64,000 bases of DNA from Metellina segmentata. Taxonomy: Eukaryota; Arthropoda; Arachnida; Araneae; Tetragnathidae. A model generated the notes under the pieces. That model searched no databases, was not told where the DNA came from, and saw only the letters and a list, made by a program, of their open reading frames with translations. The translations under genes and the position numbers were made by a program. Positions within the stretch are counted from its first letter, which is position 1, and the number at the start of each line of letters is the position of its first letter. This document shows positions 22,832 to 32,694 of this stretch, piece after piece. The stretch spans positions 18,980,120 through 19,044,119 of the forward strand of contig OX375880.1 of NCBI GenBank assembly GCA_947359465.1, written 5' to 3'.

Positions 22832-23645
22832 TACGATAAAGAATCGAAAATCCGCAACTTCTACATCTTTTTTCCTGTTCAATTTTAAGTAAACCGTGTT
22901 AATCTCCTAACTTTACAATCTGTACTTTGTCCGTAAACCGTCTGAGAGTAGAGTGAAAAAAGCGAGCCATTTTCCTCGCCAAATGAAAAGAAATCATTTT
23001 ATGGCAATTGTTGCTACGATAAATTTGATATTTGGCAAACCCGATAGTCAAAAGTACATCCCACACCTGACTGCTCCGCGAACTAAAAAATATGAAATTT
23101 GTGACTAACCTTTGATTGCATCGAATTTATTTATGAACCAATTTTAGAAATAATTGCACCGTAAGAAAGAGTACATTCTGAGGTATACTGCAATATTTTC
23201 AAAATTAAAAACTAATAGTAATAAGATATACATATGACAGTTAAAAAAATAAAAACGAAAATGTCCCGATTTTTCCCGAATTTCAAAAAAAATATTATCA
23301 AGAACCAAACTGGAATTTTTAAAAATACTCAACGAGCTGCAAAAATTTACGTTGAGATATACTTTTTTAAAAAAAACTCACGTCTTAAGACTGAAAATTT
23401 GTATGTGTTTTGCTCACTCGAGGAAGAAATTTCGCTTCTTCAATTTTGACACTTAATAAACCCCAAACTAATAGCCGCATTGGAAAAAAATCTTAATAAT
23501 TGTCCAGGGAATACAGTAAAGAACAAACAATGTTAATTTCATATTTTTCTGATCAGAACTTTCTAGGGAAACCGTCTAAGAATCGAGCAAAACAGCACAG
23601 TTTTCAATCCTGCGGCGGCGGAAACTTTTTTTTAATAAAGAGAGG
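22832..23645 (-). mobile_element. Helitron family 1, 3' truncated, reverse
   Basis: Reverse complement of the family-1 Helitron at 7186-8235, nearly identical over long blocks such as GGCAATTGTTGCTACG and CCGCGAACTAAAAAATATG. Its 5' end, read on the minus strand as CTCTCTTTATTAAAA, lies at 23,645. The 3' hairpin end is missing. Confidence 0.75.
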
Positions 23646-24170
23646 TATAAAACGTAAGGCACAAGAATATTTAGAGATGGACTTGGAAGAAAAATATAAA
23701 CTGGAAGCAGAGAAAAAAATTTAAAGCAACTGGCAAAGAAAAGAAGGGTGATAGAAGAACAATAATTTAAAATTATGCGTAAGGAAGAGGATGAGCCCTT
23801 GGGTAATGCTTCAAAATTATTAAAGGAAGCAGCACTTGTTCAGGCAATGATTGAAGGAACGGCTTAAATCTCAGATGATGCTGGTCAAAAAAGACAGACT
23901 TTAAAAAAATGCACATTCTTCTATTGAGAAGAAAAAGACAAAATTAATTTTAGTCCTTTTCACCAAAAAAAATTAAGACATAATTTTTCAAAGAAAAAGA
24001 AGAAATTCTTCAAGCTGTGTCAAAAATAAAAAAATTAAAAAATCATAATTCCGATTTAAAAAAAAAATTATGTTCATATTTTAAAAGGATGTAATTTTTA
24101 AATGAAGAAAATAAAAATATCCTTCCAAAGAAAAGATAGGGGTAGCTTGGGAGAATCTTTTTATTTTTTA
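23646..24170 (+). pseudogene. Coiled-coil frame remnant, copy 1
   Basis: A broken frame encodes a lysine- and glutamate-rich stretch (MDLEEKYKLEAEKKI), then, after frameshifts, MRKEEDEPLGNASKLLKEAA and ALVQAMIEG. Copy 2 at 25,534 is better preserved. Its heptad-like charged composition suggests a coiled coil. It looks like part of a transposable element; the function is unknown. Confidence 0.45.
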
Positions 24171-24198
24171 TCTTTGTTACTTTTTTTTTGCTTGTGAT

Positions 24199-24326
24199 TA
24201 GTCACTTTTTGTCACCTTTTTCTACTTGATTAGTCACTTTTTGTCACCTTTTTCTACTCGATTAGTCACTTTTTGTCACCTTTTTCTACTCGATTAGTCA
24301 CTTTTTGTCACCTTTTTGGACCTTGA
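24199..24326. repeat. 32-bp tandem repeat, about 4 copies
   Basis: Tandem units of about 32 bp with core TCACTTTTTGTCACC and spacer CTACTCGATTAG. Two further copies occur at 26,098-26,157 at the end of the second duplicated unit, and single pieces at 20,441 and 24,345. Confidence 0.8.
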
Positions 24327-24356
24327 AACCTGTTAACACATCACCTTTTTGACATT

Positions 24357-24815
24357 TTGTCACCTTTTCAGGGATTTTAAGTTCTTAAATCTTATTTAGA
24401 GAAGAAACATTTTTGGTGCACAGTTAAAAAAATTCATTTCCTCTATAAAAAACAGGGTTCGTACGAATTCAATTTCGAAATGCGCGCTACATTCTACCGC
24501 AAGAATGGATTCAAAAGCGTACCGTTTCAACTGTAAAAGGATACTTCACGTTGCTCGTGGTGTATTAGCAGCAAGTTCTGGAAATTTTCCCACAGAAAAA
24601 AGCTATCAGTAAAACGAAGCGGCGGAGTTTAAGGGAAACAGGGCCATCTGCATGTCCGACCCTTCTTACCTAATTACCTAACTTGAGTGATAGAACTTGA
24701 GTGGCATTTACGACTATAACGTTTTCCTTTCATATAATTGTGTGGCGTATCATTTGGCGCAAGATAGATATCACCGGTCAACAGGGTCGAACAATAGGAG
24801 TAACCATCCAGGAGG
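24357..24815 (+). repeat. Head segment of duplicated unit, copy 2
   Basis: Second copy of the 20,438-20,890 segment, same orientation. It ends inside the perfect hairpin at 24,791-24,832. Its frames are also interrupted. Confidence 0.6.
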
Positions 24816-24832
24816 ATGGTTACTCCTATTGT
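24791..24832. repeat. Perfect 19-bp hairpin
   Basis: The arm ACAATAGGAGTAACCATCC (24,791-24,809) and its exact reverse complement (24,814-24,832) are separated by only AGGA. Copy 1 of the unit has the left arm sequence (near 20,870) but no right arm. It marks a junction between the head segment and the reverse Helitron. Confidence 0.9.
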
Positions 24833-24842
24833 TCCTCCAATG

Positions 24843-25528
24843 TCATTTTCCTCGCCAAATAAAAAGAAATCGTTTTTATGGCAATTGTTGCTACGATAAA
24901 TTTGATATCTGGCAAACCCGATAATCAAAACCCACAACTGACTGTAGAACCTTCTCCGTGAACTAAAAAATACGAAATTTGTAGGACTAACTTTTGATTG
25001 CATCAAATTTATTTATGAACCAATTTTTAAAATAATTGTACCGTAAGAAAGATTACATTCTGAGGTATACTGCGATATTTTCAAAATTAAAAACTAATAG
25101 TAATAAAATATAAATATGACAGTTTAAAAAAAAGTAACAAAAATGTCCCGATTTTTCCCGAATTTCAAAAAAATATTATCAAGAACCAAACTGAAATTTC
25201 TAAAAATACTCAACGAGCTGCAAAAATTTACGTTGAGATGTACTCTTTTAAAAAAAACTCCCGGCTTAAAACTGAAAATTTGTATGTGTTTTGATCACTC
25301 GCGGAAGAAATTTCGATTTTCAAACATTGACACTTAATAAACCCTAAACTAATAACTGCATCGGAAAAAGATCTTTACAGTATTACTTCTCCAGGGAACA
25401 CGATGAAGAACAATGTTATTTTCATATTTTTCTGATCCGAACTTTCTAGGGAAGCCGTCTAAGAATCGAGCTAAACAGCACAGTTTTCAATCCTGCGGCG
25501 GCGGTAACTTTTTTTTAATACAAAGAGA
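24843..25528 (-). mobile_element. Helitron family 1, truncated, reverse, copy 2
   Basis: This is a second reverse Helitron fragment, paralogous to 22,832-23,645. Its 5' end on the minus strand reads TCTCTTTGTATTAAAA and is preceded by A, as expected. The 3' end is lost. It sits at the same position relative to the coiled-coil frame as copy 1, so the Helitron inserted before the duplication. Confidence 0.75.
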
Positions 25529-25533
25529 TATAA

Positions 25534-26060
25534 AACGTAAGGTACACGAAAAATTAGAGAAGGACAGGAAAGAAAAAGATAGACTGGAAGCAGAGAAAAA
25601 AGTTTAAAGCAGCTGGCAAAGAAAAGAATGGTGATAGAAGAACGATAATTTAAAATTATGCGTAAGGAAGAGCATGAGCCGTTGGATAGAGCTTCAAAAT
25701 TATTAAAGGAAGCAGCACTTGTTCAGGCAATGATTGAAGGAGCGGCTAAAGTCTCAGATGATGCTGGTCAGCAAAGACAGACTTTAAAAAATGCACATTC
25801 TTCTATTGAGAAGGAAAAGACAAAATTAATTTGTTCTTTTCAACAACAAAAATTAAGACATAATTTTTTGAAGAAAAGGAAGAAATTCTTCAAGCTGTGT
25901 CAAAAATAAACGAATTAAAAAAACATATTTCCGATTTTTAAAATTTTTTTATGTTAATATTTCAAAATGAAGAAAATAAAAATATCCTTCCAAAGAAAGA
26001 AAAAGAAAAGATAGGGGTAGCTTGGGAGGATCTTTTTATTTTCTATCTTTATACTTCAAT
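25534..26060 (+). pseudogene. Coiled-coil frame remnant, copy 2
   Basis: Better preserved paralogue of 23,646-24,170. A frame reads KRKVHEKLEKDRKEKDRLEA, then a +1 shift, QLAKKRMVIEER, a stop, then an 83-codon open frame (25,658-25,909). That last frame includes EPLDRASKLLKEAALVQAM, EGAAKVSDDAGQQRQ and NAHSSIEKEKTKL. The product would be a long charged coiled coil. I do not recognise it; both copies being broken argues for an extinct element. Confidence 0.5.
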
Positions 26061-26165
26061 ATATTTAGCATTATTGTTGTTTGTTATTTTTTTGCTCGAT
26101 TAGTCACTTTTTGTCACCTTTTTCTACTCGATTAGTCACTTTTTGTCACCTTTTTGGACCTTGAA

Positions 26166-26694
26166 AACTGTTAGGAGCCCTGAAATTAGAAAAATTGCGT
26201 ATTACGGCAGGAAATCTCCCTCTAGAATCAACCATGAGGAGAACCTCTCCGGGAATAAAAAGATTTATGCCTAATTTTAATCCAGACGAAATGGATATTA
26301 GTCTGTATCTGACTACTTTTGAAAGGCAGGCTAGAGGCACGTCGATGAAGAGGAGTGGATAACTCAACTAATAGCATTGCTTCCTATAAAAATTGGGCAA
26401 ATCATTGTCAATTTTTGCCCCGATGCAGTTGAACAGATGTGAGGGGCAGGCCTGCGCAGATTTGAATTAGGGCAGATAGAGAAGGTCTTGTGACCCTGCA
26501 CAAATCTTAGACACCTAATATGTCCACTGATGATTCTAAAAACAGAAGTTTGCCGAGCTCTGTCAACCTGGAAGGACAAGAAGCCACCAGGTTTTTTTCT
26601 AATATACCAGTCATGTGAGGGAGGAGTTCTCCAAATGTGAAGGTTCTGGATATTTTTTTCTGGAGTAAACTTCCAGAAAGGTCAAAGCAGTGGG
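26166..26694. other. Unassigned, right flank of duplicated unit
   Basis: Contains TTAGGAGCCCTG (26,171-26,182), the inverted match of CAGGGCTCCTAA at 20,424. No gene is recognised. Minus-strand frames of 71-96 codons here lack motifs. Confidence 0.35.
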
Positions 26695-26702
26695 GTTTGT
26701 GG

Positions 26703-27518
26703 TAGGGATGCGACATCGACAGCAAAACATCGATGTTCAAAATTAAAACATCGATGTTGATAATACATCGACCCAAAAAATCGATGTTTTTAAACATCCA
26801 TCCCCCCCCCCATTTCTTAAAACTGATTTAAAACTAGTGATGCTACATCGACAGCAAAACATCGATGTTTTTAAACATCCATCCCCCCCCCCATTTCTTA
26901 AAACTGATTTAAAACTAGTGATGCTACATCGACAGCAAAACATCGATGTTTTTAAGATACAGTGTATTTAAACTTTTCCCCCGCATTTCTTATAACTGGT
27001 TTAGCAACTAGTGTTGCTACATCGACAGCAAAACATTGATGTTTTGAATCTTCGATGTTCAAAATTAAAACATCGATGTTCATAATACATCGCCCCCAAA
27101 CGATCGATGTTTTTAAAATTCAGTGTATTAAAACTTTTTTTCCCCATTTCTTAAAACTGGTTTAGCAACCAGTGATGCGACATCGGCTCCAATGCGTCGA
27201 TGTTTTTATAAAACATCAATGTTTTGAAGACATAGATGTCGCATCCCTACTTTTCAGATCCTTCACCCTTGGCCACTTTGATCTAAAAGTATGTTCAATT
27301 TGCTAATTATAAAAATTATGCTACTTTGTTAATTTTAAAATTTTTAAAGCGAGACTTTTTTCATTTAAAAATAAAACATCGACAATGTAAAAACATCGAC
27401 ACGTATAAACATCGATGTTACAAAAACATCGACTCCAATACATCGATGTTAAAAACATCGATGTTTTTTAAAAAAACATCGATGTTCTGAAAACACTGAC
27501 ATCGATGTCGCATCCCTA
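26703..27518. mobile_element. hAT-like MITE built from ACATCGATGT repeats, 816 bp
   Basis: The 8-bp target duplication GTTTGTGG lies at 26,695-26,702 and 27,519-27,526. Terminal inverted repeats are TAGGGATGCGACATCGA on the left and its complement ATGTCGCATCCCTA on the right, which fits the hAT pattern (8-bp duplication, YARNG ends). The interior is mostly palindromic ACATCGATGT blocks with T-runs, plus an 82-bp direct duplication (about 26,778-26,941) containing C10. No coding capacity. Related copies lie at 29,667 and 51,828. Confidence 0.9.
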
Positions 27519-27614
27519 GTTTGTGGGTGTGGGAATGTCAGTACCCTCCTTTGCCAGTCTGTCCGCTGTCTCATTTCCCGTAATTCCCACGTGATCACAA
27601 TTCTTAAAGGCCAC

Positions 27615-27803
27615 GGTAGCCCATATGGAAGGTTAAAGGATTAACAAGCGGACAGTTGCGAGTTTGAATCCATCCAAAGACCGTCGTGCACAAAAGGGGC
27701 TGGCGCACGTTAAAGCTGTCGTGGCCTCAAATGTCCTCGCGGCGTTGTGTGGAAGTTTGGAGAGTGGGGTGCCAGCTCAGGTATTGCCTCCATTTGACCG
27801 TGG
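27615..27803 (+). repeat. SINE with type-1 head, truncated by another SINE
   Basis: Head GGTAGCCCATATGGAAGG and B box GCGAGTTTGAATCC, then GACCGTCGTGCAC and the body up to CATTTGACCGTGGG. A second SINE with a different head begins immediately at 27,804, so this copy lost its 3' half. Confidence 0.75.
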
Positions 27804-28098
27804 GCCGATCAACCGGTATAGTGGTTAAGGTGTTAGCCTCTGGATCGGAAGGTTCCGGGTTCGGGTATGGATGTTTGTAAGCGTATGGTGTAGAGGCGGC
27901 TGGTGCACCTTAAATCTGTCGTGACCGAAAGTCTTCACGTTGGGTTGGTGTGGAAGTTTGGAGAGTGGGGTGCCAGCTCAGGTGTTACTTCGTCATCTGA
28001 CCGTGGTTCAAAATTACGTGGTGTTGATCTCGGATCTTTCCCAAAGGAGATTGATCCCGGACGGTCGTCAATAGCCCGTTGTGTTGCTTTAGTACGAC
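27804..28098 (+). repeat. SINE with type-2 head, full length
   Basis: The head reads CCGATCAACCGGTATAGTGG, then TTAAGGTGTTAGCCTCTGG (A-box region), with a damaged B box (GGTTCCGGGTTCGGG). The body is the standard one and ends at AGTACGAC. It forms the left arm of an inverted SINE pair. Confidence 0.8.
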
Positions 28099-28269
28099 AT
28101 TTTGAACCACAGTCAGATGACGAAGCAACACCTGAGCTGGCACCCCACTCTCCAAACTTCAACACCAACCCAACGTGAGGACTTTCGGCCACAACAGATG
28201 TAAGGTGCACCAGCCGCCTCCATACCATACGCTTACAAACATTCATGCCCGGATTCGAACCAGGAACCT
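28099..28269 (-). repeat. SINE body, inverted partner
   Basis: Reverse-strand SINE with body and type-2 B box (GGATTCGAACCAGGAACC as read on the + strand). Roughly 155 bases pair with the preceding SINE, leaving a loop of about 80 bases. A hAT element inserted at its end (28,278). Confidence 0.8.
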
Positions 28270-28277
28270 TCCGTACC

Positions 28278-28816
28278 TAGAGTGCCTATATAATAAGAGT
28301 GGCGACATACGGGAAACACTTTCTGATTGGCTTAGAGACCTTTTCTACCGCCCGAGGCGGTCTTTTCCTAGCTCCCGTAGACTTAACATGGGAACTTTTT
28401 GTGTGTTCGAGGAAAACGTGTGTATATTAAATTAAAAAGATTATATAGCTTATTCATGTTCCATTTCGTGTTCTAGAATGTTTATTTATTATTATTTTTG
28501 TGTTTGGTCAGTATAAATGTGAAGACTTTTTAAGTAAATAGCTTTTTTTGAACAACATGGTGTTTCCCGCAATCTATGTTAGCGCGTTGTGCAATCCATC
28601 TCATCCATTACGCATGCAATTGAGCGTTTATATGATTCATTAAAACCGAATGTATCCATATTATAACAATAATATGCTTTTTGTTCTCCTTGAAATGATA
28701 GATTAATTCGCCCAGCAACCTTCTTTGAGACGATTCTGGTAGAAAAATGGCTGCCGCGCATGCGCATTGGGCCAAATTTGGTCCCTTGTCGCCACTCTTA
28801 TTATGTAGGCACTCTA
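28278..28816. mobile_element. hAT-like non-autonomous element, 539 bp
   Basis: The 8-bp target duplication TCCGTACC lies at 28,270-28,277 and 28,817-28,824. Inverted ends share TAGAGTGCCTA and ATAATAAGAGTGGCGACA. The YARNG start and 8-bp duplication indicate hAT. No transposase. A palindromic GCGCATGCGC (NRF-1-type) lies near the right end. It inserted next to a reverse SINE. Confidence 0.9.
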
Positions 28817-28842
28817 TCCGTACCAAGTAACCAGAATAACAC

Positions 28843-29010
28843 CCGAGTGGCACTCCAAACTTCCACGCCAACGTGAGGACATTTTAGGCCACGACAGATT
28901 CAACGTTCACCAGGCTCCGTTTACACGACGGTCTTTGGCTGGACCGAGTTTCGAACTCGAAATCTTCCAGTCGATAATGTGTTGTTTTTCTAACCGGCTG
29001 CTGTGACTCG
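28843..29010 (-). repeat. SINE with type-1 head, partial, reverse
   Basis: Plus-strand sequence shows GGCACTCCAAACTTCCACGC, the complement of the GGAAGTTTGGAGAGTGGGG block, then CCACGACAGATTCAACG, ACGACGGTCTTTGGCTGG and GTTTCGAACTCG (B box). Confidence 0.7.
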
Positions 29011-29660
29011 ATTAATGCCAAGAGCACTAATTTAAAAGCAAGACGGAATTTCCTTGCATTAGATACTGCGCATGCGCACATCGCCTAGAATTCTGGAACG
29101 GAACCAAAAGTAGTTTCAGTTCGCACTTTCTACTGACTGTGAGCGCAAAACCCATTTGTTTTTACTCATTTTCAGTGATGCATTGAGTCGGTTTTATATT
29201 GCCCAATGTTTGGAACTTTTTACGATAGTTCGAAACCAAATATGAAAACTTCCATGAGAATGCGTCCAAAATGTTTTTGCATGAACAAGAAAGTAGATTT
29301 CTTAAGAGAGAGTTGAAATTTAGATTTTGGTTTTGTGTTGAAATTCGTATGTTTGTGGTGTCGCTAATAATTCTTAAAATGTAAGTATTAGATATTTTCA
29401 AATTTATACTTTCGTTGTATAAATCGAAAAGAATTTGAGAGAAGTAAGTTTTTTAAGAGAGGTAATGTGTGTGAATCCCCAAATTGAAATATATTTGTGC
29501 TGTGTTATTAACTATGCATAAATTTTCGGAATATATAATGCCCAGTCTTAGTTTAACTTAACTTGAGAAAATAGAATGATTTTTTTTTCTTGCTCCCCAA
29601 CATCGAACTGAATTTTGAAACCAATAAAATATTATATTTCAAGATTATTATCAACGTGAT
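29011..29660. other. Unassigned AT-rich sequence
   Basis: No gene recognised. Contains the 12-bp palindrome TGCGCATGCGCA at 29,067-29,078. The minus-strand frame 29,401-29,162 has no motif. Confidence 0.35.
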
Positions 29661-29666
29661 TAACAT

Positions 29667-29960
29667 TATTGATGCGACATCGATGCCGATGTTATCAAAA
29701 CAACGATGTTTTTTTAAAAACCTCGATGTATTTAACATCGATGTATTGAAGTCGATGTTTTTGTAACATCGATGTTTTATTTTTAAATGAAAAAAGTACC
29801 GTTATAAAAATTTAAAAAATAACCAAGTAGCATAATTTTTATAATCAGCTATTTGAACATGCTTTTAGACCAAAGTGGCCAAGGTTGAAGGGTCTGAAAA
29901 GTAGGGATGCGACATCGATGTCGATGTTTTTAAAACATTGATGGCTATTGAAGGCTAAAC
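29667..29960. mobile_element. Truncated ACATCGATGT hAT-like MITE
   Basis: Begins TATTGATGCGACATCGATG, a mutated form of the TIR at 26,703, and carries the same ACATCGATG blocks and the internal GAAAAGTAGGGATGCG. The right end and target duplication are missing. Confidence 0.65.
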
Positions 29961-30007
29961 TATATTTCTTGGTTTTTCACCTTTAAAATGTGAATTGCTG
30001 AAGTATG

Positions 30008-30340
30008 ATGAGCCGAAAAACCGGTCTGGTGTTAAGGTGTTAGCCTCTAGATAGGAAGGTTCCTGGTTCGAATCAGAGTCAGTACATGGATGTTTGAAAG
30101 CGTATAGTGCAGATGCGGCTGGTGCACCTCAAATCTGTCGTGGCCAAAAGTCCTTACGTTGGGTTGGTGTGGAAATTTGGAGAGTGGAGTGTCAGCTCAG
30201 GTGTTGAATTATCATCTGACCGTGGTTCAAAATTACGAGGTGTTGTCCTCGAATCTTTCCCTTAAGGGACTGATCCCGGACCGTCGTCAGTAGCCCGTTG
30301 TGTTGCTCTAGTACGACGTTAACTAAAATTTACCAATTAC
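30008..30340 (+). repeat. SINE with type-2 head, full length
   Basis: Head GCCGAAAAACCGGTCTGGTG and TTAAGGTGTTAGCCTC, B box GGTTCGAATCAGAG, then TACATGGATGTTTG and the full body to ACGACGTTAACTAAAATT. Confidence 0.8.
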
Positions 30341-30525
30341 CCGGAATGTCGCTCTAGAACGACGTTAATTAAAAAATGTACCGAAAGTAAAAATTAATTA
30401 TAACCTTAAATTTTGTAAAACCTGGAATTTTGAAAAAATTTGTACAGAAAAAATATCAGGAAATTTTATTTCTGAAATAGAGTGGGAACCCTGTTTTAAT
30501 TGTTTTATTATTCGTAGGTAGGTAT

Positions 30526-30656
30526 TTTAATTAACGTCGCACTGGAGCAACGAATAGGCTATTTTTATTCGAAACTCCTATCGTTATTGCGTTGGGATGA
30601 TCCCGTATCGACGCCAATTGTCTGTTGTATTGCTACAGTGTGACGTTAATTTAAAT
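30526..30656. repeat. SINE tail fragments
   Basis: Contains AATTAACGTCGCACTGGAGC in reverse, then TGTTGTATTGCTACAGTG and GACGTTAATTTAAA forward: fused inverted SINE 3' tails. Confidence 0.55.
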
Positions 30657-30704
30657 ACTTGCCTACCTTAAAATTTTACTAGAGCAGTGGTCGGCAAACC
30701 CCGG

Positions 30705-30845
30705 CTCTTTAGCCACTTGCGTGCGGCTCTTTTGCCACATGAGTGCGGCTCTTTTGCCACATGAGTGCGGCTCTTTTGCCACATGAGTGCGGCTCTTTTG
30801 CCACATGAGTGCGGCTCTTTAGCCACTTGAGTGCGGCTCTGCCAC
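30705..30845. repeat. 22-bp tandem repeat, about 6 copies
   Basis: Units of GAGTGCGGCTCTTTTGCCAC plus AT, near the left end of the hAT element. The minus-strand frame with repeated KEPHSCGKRA is only the repeat read in translation. Confidence 0.9.
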
Positions 30846-30895
30846 GAATTGATTTCGACTAAATGCTGGCAGTAAATATCTCGCCGGTGATACGA

Positions 30896-32000
30896 GGAAA
30901 AAAGCAGTTGAGGATCTTCAGAAGAGTCAAGACAAACCAAGTTCTGTATTTAATTATTGGGTGCAATCTTTCAATAATGTTAATATTGCAAGCTTTATTG
31001 TTAGGCAAGAGAGTGTTAAGAGAGGCAAACCATACGCAGACTGTGAATACACTAAAAGTTGTTTTATAAAAGCATCCGAAGAGCTATTCCGGGATTTGAA
31101 GAACAAGGCAGATATCTCTCTATATTAAAAAATATATACCGCCGCCGCAGGATTGAAAACTGTATTGTTTTGCTCGATTCTTAGACGATTTCCCTAGAAA
31201 GCTCGGATCAGAAAAATATGAAATTAACATTGTTTGTTCTTCATCGTGTTCCCTGGAGAACTGTAAAGATCTTTTTCTGATGCGGTTATTAGTTTAGGGT
31301 TTATTAAATGTCAAAGTTTGAAAAGCGAAATTTCTTCCGCGAGTGAGCAAAACACATACAAATTTTCAGTCTTAAGCCGGTAGTTTTTTTTAAAGAGTAC
31401 ATCTCAACGTAAATTTTTGCAGCTCGTTGAGTTTTTTTACAAATTTCAATTTGGTTTATAGAATATTTAATCCAATATGAATTAATACAACGACTAAAAC
31501 ATTCAAATTATTTATTCGTGAACCGTTCTGACACTTTACATTCCTTAATGCCTGGTATTGATATGGATGTTCTGTTCTTGTCACAGTTGGTTTTATATTC
31601 ATTTCGGTGAACCACTACTTCAATTCAGTTCGCAGTTACGTTTTTACATATGAAGTATCACTTCACAGCAGAGACTTCACAGCAGAGATTTCACCACAGA
31701 GACTTCACTACAGGTTCTTGATAATATTTTTTTGAAATTCGGGAAAAAGTAATTTTGGGCGTAAGCGAGCAGGGGGCGGAGCCCCCTAGTTCTTTAAAAA
31801 ATTAAAGAGTTACCACTGTTTGCTAAAACAGTAAAAGACAGAACAGTCCAAATGTCTTCGAATATAACCAATCAGCAAATCGAATATCTTAAATTGGTTT
31901 GAACTTCATCAAGAGCTGTTGACGAATCTTGTGACGTAAATGACACAGCGCACGTTTCACTTTTTGTTCGATTTATTTCGTCTTCGGGTCCTTTTAGGAT
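30896..32000 (+). pseudogene. hAT transposase (GTF2IRD2/ZBED5-like) split by Helitron
   Basis: The first part reads KKAVEDLQKSQDKPSSVFNY, ASFIVRQESVKRGKPYAD and FIKASEELFRDLKNKAD. This is the N-terminal region known from hAT transposases related to GTF2IRD2 and ZBED5. The Helitron at 31,115 interrupts it. Downstream it resumes as KELPLFAKTVKDRTVQMSSN, ITNQQIEYLKL, a stop, then AVDESCDVNDTAHVSLFVRF, the DES-type first catalytic block of these enzymes. The C-terminal two thirds are missing. It is dead. Confidence 0.85.
31115..31789 (+). mobile_element. Non-autonomous Helitron, family 1, 675 bp
   Basis: Starts TCTCTCTATATTAAAA after A (31,114) and ends GGGGGCGGAGCCCCCTAG before T (31,790). The transposase reading frame of the host hAT element continues on both sides, which fixes both ends independently. 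Within it, about 31,457-31,712 is an unrelated insertion bounded by GGTT, containing tandem ACTTCACAGCAGAG pieces. Confidence 0.92.
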
Positions 32001-32045
32001 TGTTGCCACTGAAAGGTCAATAAATAAAATTATTATTATTATAAT

Positions 32046-32236
32046 TGTTGGTTTTTGGGATGGTGGTCACCAGATGGCAGCAGAGCGGTCATCGAGGGAT
32101 CAGTCGCCCAATCCCTATCGTTCACCCTTGAGGGCCAGGGGGCTGGTTTTTTGGAGGATATCCCCTTTCGCGACGATAAGAGAATTTACTTGTATAATAA
32201 ATACTTAGTCGAGAAAATAAACGTGTAACCCCAACA
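32046..32236 (+). mobile_element. Possible solo LTR, 191 bp
   Basis: Begins TGTTGG and ends CCAACA, the TG...CA form of an LTR, with AATAAA sites near the 3' end. No internal retroelement genes adjoin and no clear 4-5 bp target duplication is seen, so this call is tentative. Confidence 0.35.
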
Positions 32237-32694
32237 TATGCGTGATAATCTTTGCTGGACAAGCATTTAGCCCAGAGAAGATTCAGAGGAGCAACCAGCT
32301 GCCCTGTACCCCGAGGTAAGTGACTCATACATACTTTTCTTGAACGGTGTTGCTCTGCGATCACTTGTTATTTCAATGAAAAGTATTTGGAGGGAATAAT
32401 TAATTGTACTTGGCCCCGGATGGTATTCGGCTAAACCAAGATCCTTGTGTCCTATGCGATACAATAATGATATCTGGTTTTATTTTATGTTAGTAGCTTG
32501 TTTAAACCGACTCCTAAAAACATGGTCTTGGAAAAGAAATTTGACTCTCAAACAGAAATCTTAATCGTTGTACTGCTGATATTTGGCTTTTTTTTTTTTT
32601 TTTTTTTTTGGGGGGGGGACAATAAGTTTACCGACCACTGCACCAGACGAATAATTTTTTAACCTATCAAAAATCATCATAATAGTAAGAAGTC

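Larger units (their letters stand above)
30685..32640 (+). mobile_element. Old hAT element containing a Helitron
   Basis: Left end CAGTGGTCGGCAAACC and right end TTTACCGACCACTG form inverted repeats. The flanks TACTAGAG and CACCAGAC are a decayed 8-bp target duplication (5 of 8 match). Inside are a 22-bp tandem repeat, a broken hAT transposase, the Helitron at 31,115-31,789 and a possible solo LTR. A T-run and G10 lie just inside the right end. Confidence 0.7.

Noticed and set aside
30668..30940. Minus-strand protein with repeated KEPHSCGKRA
   Set aside because: It is the translation of a 22-bp tandem repeat in a hAT terminus, not a gene.
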